The notes under the pieces are model-generated. The model searched no databases and was not told the DNA's origin. It saw nothing but the letters and a program-made list of their open reading frames with translations. Both the position numbers and the translations under genes were made by a program. From Tannerella sp. (GTDB taxonomy: Bacteria; Bacteroidota; Bacteroidia; Bacteroidales; Tannerellaceae), in NCBI GenBank assembly GCA_031262895.1, contig JAISGW010000215.1, forward strand, positions 1 to 10,803: DNA of 10,803 nucleotides, read 5' to 3'. Below, piece after piece: positions 8,301-10,803 of the stretch (positions within the stretch are counted from its first letter, which is position 1; every line of letters starts with the position of its first letter).

Positions 8301-9734
8301 TCAACGGGGCTTTTTAGGCGCCGTCCGGTCGTAAAGATAAAGGCAGGCAACCACAAGCAATCCTATCAACAAAAGAATAAGCCAAAGGCGTGAGGGGTCG
8401 TAAGTATCCCACAAGACCCGGGTCAAGGCCTTCGGCGTCAATCCGGCCTGCCGTGCCGCCTCCTCAAAATAGGCGTTCGAGGAAAGGCCGTCGGCTATGT
8501 GCAGGCCTTTGGCGGCCACGAAGGCATGGGTGAAGCTCACCTTGTCGGAGAGCTGTTGGTAAAGGCCGCCGGAGATATAGGAGGCAATGAAACTGCCCAG
8601 ACAAACGGGGATGAAGGAATAGCCCATGTACAAGGCCTTCTTGTCGGCGGGTGCGATGCGCCCGATGTACTCTGAAATCTTGGGCGAGGCGGCCATCTCG
8701 CCAAGGCTGAATATCAGCAGCGCCAGCAAAGTGTACTGCACCTCGTGAAAAGCCAGGCTCAGCGCCATGCCGATGGAGCAGACCAGGATGCCCGCCATCA
8801 TGGAACGCAAGGGCTTCAGGCGCATTACTATGGAAGAGACCACGACTTGGAAAAAGATGATGTACAGGGCATCAAAGTTGGTAATGAATTCCGCGTCCAT
8901 AACGCCGGGACTCGGGCTGTAGTTGTTGCTGAAGAAAGGCAGGAAACGATGCAGGAAATCGTAAAGCGACTGCGTGTCCACCCATTGGGTGATGAAAACC
9001 GGCAAAGTGAAGAAAAGCTGGTAATACATGGCCCAAAAGCCGCCTACTATTAATAAGAAGAGGAGGAAGCGGCCGTCTTTGAGGATGCTCCCCATGTTGC
9101 GGAAAACAGAAGCGAAAGATTTCCCCAGCGGCTCGGTCTTGAGAGCCGGCTTCTCGCGCCCGGGTTCCTTATAAAAAGGAAGCAGCAACAGGTTCAGGGC
9201 AATAAAGACCGCCGATACATAGAACACCAGGCGCGGCGAACCCTTGAAAAGCAAGGTGACCAGCGGACCGAAAAAGGCGCCCACGTTCACCATCATATAA
9301 AACAAGCCGAAGCCGATGGATGAGGTCTCCTCGTCTGTCGCCTTGGCTACTGTGGCCTGCACGATGGGCTTGAACAAGGCCGCCCCCAAGGCCAAGTAAA
9401 GGAATATCAGGAAGACCGCCCCGAAAGAAGAACATTCCGGCATCAGCAAGAAGGCGGATATATAAATAAGGAAAGCCAACAGCAACATGCGCCGGTAGCC
9501 GTAGCGGTCGGCCATGGCCCCCGTCAACACGGGCAAGAAATAAAGTATGCCCGTGCCCACGCCCATCAGCAGTCCCTTCTCGCTTTGCGAGAACTCCAAG
9601 CCGCCCTGGTCGGAAGAGCCGGTCAGATAGTTGGCAAACAACATATAAAAACCATACCACGCCCAGCGCTCAAACAGCTCAAGCGTGTTTCCCACCCAGA
9701 ACGTACGGGGCAGCTTGCGAAAAACATTCGTCAT
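8301..9734 (-). CDS. POT/PTR-family MFS transporter (proton-coupled peptide transporter-like)
   Basis: This 477-residue inner-membrane protein has about twelve or more hydrophobic segments. The first helix carries ELFERWAWYG (Glu19-x-x-Glu22-Arg23), the ExxER proton-coupling motif of the POT family. GAMADRYGYRRML (72-84) is the MFS loop 2-3 motif. FKP with Lys122 matches the conserved POT helix-4 lysine. FYMMVNVGAFFGP (145-157) matches the PTR2 signature FYxxINxGS. These support proton-driven uptake of di/tripeptides or similar solutes, but the substrate cannot be read from sequence. I prefer Met at 9734 over the in-frame Met at 9746, because MTNVFRKLPRTFW is the usual N-terminus before helix 1 and the promoter would leave only about 10 bases of leader for the upstream start. 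The gene is monocistronic, with tRNA genes on both sides transcribed from the opposite strand. Confidence 0.92.
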   Translation of the reverse strand: MTNVFRKLPRTFWVGNTLELFERWAWYGFYMLFANYLTGSSDQGGLEFSQSEKGLLMGVGTGILYFLPVLTGAMADRYGYRRMLLLAFLIYISAFLLMPECSSFGAVFLIFLYLALGAALFKPIVQATVAKATDEETSSIGFGLFYMMVNVGAFFGPLVTLLFKGSPRLVFYVSAVFIALNLLLLPFYKEPGREKPALKTEPLGKSFASVFRNMGSILKDGRFLLFLLIVGGFWAMYYQLFFTLPVFITQWVDTQSLYDFLHRFLPFFSNNYSPSPGVMDAEFITNFDALYIIFFQVVVSSIVMRLKPLRSMMAGILVCSIGMALSLAFHEVQYTLLALLIFSLGEMAASPKISEYIGRIAPADKKALYMGYSFIPVCLGSFIASYISGGLYQQLSDKVSFTHAFVAAKGLHIADGLSSNAYFEEAARQAGLTPKALTRVLWDTYDPSRLWLILLLIGLLVVACLYLYDRTAPKKPR

Positions 9735-9762
9735 CTTTGCACACATTTGCGGTTAGTTTCGG

Positions 9763-9795
9763 CAAATGTAGGGCGTATGACGCAAAAAAACGAAA
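9763..9795 (-). promoter_or_regulatory. Putative promoter of the POT-family transporter
   Basis: On the minus strand TACATTTG (9770-9763) matches the -7 element TAnnTTTG. TTTC (9795-9792) sits 21 bases upstream as a one-mismatch -33 element. The -7 box plus its next base (TACATTTGC) is identical to that of the macroglobulin operon. Transcription would begin around 9755, giving a leader of roughly 20 bases to the preferred start at 9734. Confidence 0.55.
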
Positions 9796-9821
9796 TCTAA
9801 TGAAGAAAAAAGCCCTGAAAA

Positions 9822-9852
9822 TTTGCAGCGAAACAAAAAAGACCTATCTTTG
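9822..9852 (+). promoter_or_regulatory. Promoter of tRNA-Val (-33 TTTG / -7 TATCTTTG)
   Basis: TTTG at 9822-9825 and TATCTTTG at 9845-9852 are separated by 19 bases, matching the Bacteroidota consensus for both boxes and spacing. Transcription should start about 9859, giving a leader of roughly 35 bases before the mature tRNA. Confidence 0.8.
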
Positions 9853-9893
9853 CAACGCCTTAGAGAAATCAAGGGCACCTCTCCTCGAGAGAA

Positions 9894-9968
9894 GGGCGTT
9901 TAGCTCAGCTGGTTCAGAGCGTCTGCCCTACAAGCAGAGGGTCGGCGGTTCGAATCCGTCAACGCCCA
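9894..9968 (+). tRNA. tRNA-Val (anticodon UAC) with C at position 33
   Basis: This is a 75-base cloverleaf. The acceptor GGGCGTT (9894-9900) pairs with AACGCCC (9961-9967), and the discriminator is A9968. The D-stem is GCTC/GAGC (9903-9906/9917-9920). The anticodon stem TCTGC/GCAGA (9922-9926/9934-9938) encloses loop CCTACAA, with anticodon TAC at 9929-9931, reading GUA and probably other valine codons. The T-stem is GGCGG/CCGTC (one G-U pair) around TTCGAAT. CCA is not encoded. The oddity is C9928 at position 33, where nearly all elongator tRNAs carry U. All stems are otherwise intact, so this looks like a functional gene with an unusual loop or a single-base error. Confidence 0.95.
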
Positions 9969-9979
9969 CAAGAAAATAC

Positions 9980-10013
9980 GCAGTCACGATAATTCGCGGC
10001 TGCTTATTTTTTT
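9980..10013 (+). terminator. Likely intrinsic terminator of tRNA-Val
   Basis: An imperfect 9-bp hairpin (GCAGTCACG at 9980-9988 with CGCGGCTGC at 9995-10003; one G-U pair and one A-C mismatch; loop ATAATT) is followed at once by TTATTTTTTT (10004-10013). It begins 12 bases after the tRNA 3' end, the right place to end a single-tRNA transcript. Confidence 0.6.
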
Positions 10014-10029
10014 GTGCCGCTGCTATTCG

Positions 10030-10054
10030 CAACTTTCAATTTTTCAACTTTCAA
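10030..10054. repeat. Direct repeat CAACTTTCAA x2
   Basis: The 10-mer CAACTTTCAA occurs at 10030-10039 and 10045-10054, separated by TTTTT. It is AT-rich spacer sequence just after the tRNA-Val terminator, with no coding capacity. Confidence 0.6.
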
Positions 10055-10079
10055 CGGGGGTTCCATAGTTTTTTTCCTG

Positions 10080-10500
10080 TTTCGTCACCAGCCGTAAGCC
10101 GGTGTTTCACAGCGTGATGGCAGTGACCAAGGCTTTCGTCACCAGCCTGTTTCGGGCGGTTTTGGCCGCCATCCTTCCCGGCCGCAAAAAAGCAGGGAGT
10201 TTGCGTGAAAACATGGAACTTTTAGCGACCAAAAGTCCTATATTTTTCCGAAAATCTGGAACTTATTTTTGAAAGCTTCGGACTTTATTGAAGCGACATA
10301 AGGTTTCGTGGCCGCAAGACCTTGTCCCGTCGCCGCGAGACGTTGAGATTTCGCCGCGAGACGTTGAGATTTCACCACGAGACGTTGAGATTTCACCACG
10401 AGACGTTGAGATTTCACCACGAGACGTTGATTCGTCGCCGGCATTTCAAATCATCGGTAGCCGTTCGCACCGAAGGCCTGGGACAAGTGCGGTGACGAAA
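10080..10500. repeat. TTTCGTCACC repeats: two direct copies and one inverted copy
   Basis: TTTCGTCACC occurs at 10080-10089 and 10134-10143. The two direct copies extend rightward to share TTTCGTCACCAGCC (to 10093 and 10147). The reverse complement GGTGACGAAA lies at 10491-10500. The outer copies face each other across about 400 bp containing the 21-bp array, so they could be the ends of a small inserted element, although 10-bp ends are short and no target duplication was found. Confidence 0.45.
10337..10430. repeat. 21-bp tandem array (four full copies plus one partial)
   Basis: Full units start at 10337, 10358, 10379 and 10400, and a partial copy (GAGACGTTGA) starts at 10421. Each unit is GAGACGTTGAGATTTC followed by a 5-base tail. 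The tail is GCCGC in unit 1 and ACCAC in units 2-4. A degenerate copy (10316-10336, about 14 of 21 matching, tail GCCGC) precedes them. Because 21 is divisible by 3, the array is open on both strands: the plus strand gives repeated SPRDVEI, the minus strand repeated QRLVVKS/QRLAAKS. I cannot say whether either is translated. Without intervening spacers it is not a CRISPR array. Confidence 0.9.
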
Positions 10501-10632
10501 CCTTCTGTCATATATAAACATCTGAATATGAATACGTATGACGAAGTGATACAAGCATGAAAAAACTTTTTTTGTCCACGCTTGCTTTCTTTCGTCAAGC
10601 AAAACCAGGGAAAGGAAGGCCACGCCCAACTG

Positions 10633-10667
10633 CACTCTCCACTCTTCACTCTCCACTCTCCACTCTT
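10633..10667. repeat. Heptamer array CACTCTY x5
   Basis: Five adjacent 7-base units are present: CACTCTC (10633-10639), CACTCTT (10640-10646), CACTCTC (10647-10653), CACTCTC (10654-10660) and CACTCTT (10661-10667). On the minus strand this is the GAGTGAA/GAGTGGA unit also found near the left edge of the window. The array ends 4 bases before a -7 promoter box, so it occupies the place where the -33 element should be. Confidence 0.8.
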
Positions 10668-10671
10668 TTAT

Positions 10672-10679
10672 TATCTTTG
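10672..10679 (+). promoter_or_regulatory. Putative -7 box of the Rpn-like gene
   Basis: TATCTTTG matches TAnnTTTG exactly and is identical to the tRNA-Val box. It lies 32 bases before the start codon at 10712. No TTTG is present 19-21 bases upstream, where the heptamer array lies, so the promoter may be weak, activator-dependent or sensitive to repeat number. Confidence 0.5.
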
Positions 10680-10711
10680 TCCCTCATCTTAAACGAATAA
10701 ATAGAAACGCT

Positions 10712-10803
10712 ATGGTTAAATATTTGGACCCGAAGAACGACCTGACGTTCAAGAAAATTTTCGGCGAGCACAAGCACCTTTGCATGAGCCTGCTCAACAG
10801 CCT
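10712..10803 (+). CDS. Rpn / PD-(D/E)XK nuclease family transposase-like protein, 5' part only
   Basis: Thirty codons are visible before the window ends, beginning MVKYLDPKNDLTFKKIFGEH and continuing to LLNS. The DPKNDLTFKKIFG start is characteristic of the PD-(D/E)XK 'transposase' group (PF12784-like, related to RpnA/YhgA-type recombination-promoting nucleases), abundant and often multicopy in Bacteroidales. The catalytic PD-(D/E)XK residues lie beyond the window, so intactness cannot be judged. The leader is A-rich (AATAAATAGAAACGCT) with no Shine-Dalgarno motif, usual for this phylum. The neighbouring repeats fit an accessory locus. Confidence 0.85.
   Translation, partial: MVKYLDPKNDLTFKKIFGEHKHLCMSLLNS

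Larger units (their letters stand above)
9969..10711. other. Repeat-rich intergenic region of about 740 bp
   Basis: No convincing gene lies between tRNA-Val and the Rpn-like gene. In order, the region holds: the tRNA-Val terminator; a CAACTTTCAA direct repeat; a TTTCGTCACC repeat with two direct copies and one inverted copy enclosing most of the region; a 21-bp tandem array; a short reading frame at 10528-10560 that begins like a gene and stops after ten codons; a heptamer array; and a promoter box. A TATTTTTG box at 10264-10271 also fits the -7 consensus but has no -33 partner. The two largest reading frames (10288-10560 plus; 10238-10444 minus) owe much of their length to the 21-bp array. 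The base composition is mixed: GC-rich around 10080-10190, AT-rich around 10230-10290. Confidence 0.6.

Noticed and set aside
9737..10117. 126-codon plus-strand frame across tRNA-Val
   Set aside because: It runs through the tRNA gene and its promoter. The peptide SSAGSERLPYKQRVGG is simply the translated tRNA, a familiar false gene call.
10337..10430. CRISPR array
   Set aside because: The repeats are directly adjacent with no spacers, and no cas genes are present.
10238..10560. Two overlapping hypothetical proteins across the 21-bp array (10288-10560 plus; 10238-10444 minus)
   Set aside because: A 21-bp period keeps frames open on both strands automatically, there is no recognisable domain, and no clear promoter or start context picks one strand. 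They are described under the repeat instead.
10557..10640. Possible signal-peptide start MKKTFFVHACFL
   Set aside because: The hydrophobic stretch is short, the frame runs into the low-complexity heptamer array, and nothing downstream looks like a protein.

Overview
This window looks like chromosomal DNA from a Bacteroidales member (Bacteroidota). Four things point there. Both tRNA genes carry the characteristic -33 TTTG / -7 TAnnTTTG promoter. The starts of the protein genes show no clear Shine-Dalgarno motif and are preceded by A-rich sequence. Neither tRNA gene encodes its CCA end. The partial gene at the right edge is a PD-(D/E)XK (Rpn-like) 'transposase' of the kind common in this order. 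The coding DNA is GC-rich by eye, which may suit a Tannerellaceae/Porphyromonadaceae-like lineage, but I cannot fix the genus.

Layout. Positions 1-183 are non-coding and hold two perfect stem-loops and two heptamer arrays. Positions 184-8081 on the minus strand form a two-gene operon. The first gene is a 1867-residue lipoprotein of the bacterial alpha-2-macroglobulin family with an intact thioester motif. The second is pbpC (penicillin-binding protein 1C), joined to the first by a 4-base ATGA stop/start overlap. Positions 8082-8186 are a compact divergent promoter region. tRNA-Leu(UAA) follows at 8187-8271 on the plus strand. It converges on a POT/PTR-type MFS transporter (8301-9734, minus). 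tRNA-Val(UAC) lies at 9894-9968 (plus), with its own promoter and a likely terminator. A gene-poor stretch of about 740 bp (9969-10711) is packed with repeats, including a 21-bp tandem array and a 7-bp tandem array. The last 92 bases start an Rpn/PD-(D/E)XK transposase-like gene that runs off the window.

How the genes work together. The macroglobulin/pbpC pair is a known partnership. The macroglobulin is thought to trap proteases covalently in the periplasm, and PBP1C is thought to make or repair peptidoglycan where the envelope has been breached. The transporter and tRNAs are housekeeping genes unrelated to that operon.

I see no clearly new multi-gene system. The most unusual signals are the set of tandem arrays whose periods are all multiples of 7 bp (one contains the stop codon of pbpC, another abuts the promoter box of the Rpn-like gene), the 21-bp array open in reading frames on both strands, and a tRNA-Val with C instead of the near-universal U at position 33.
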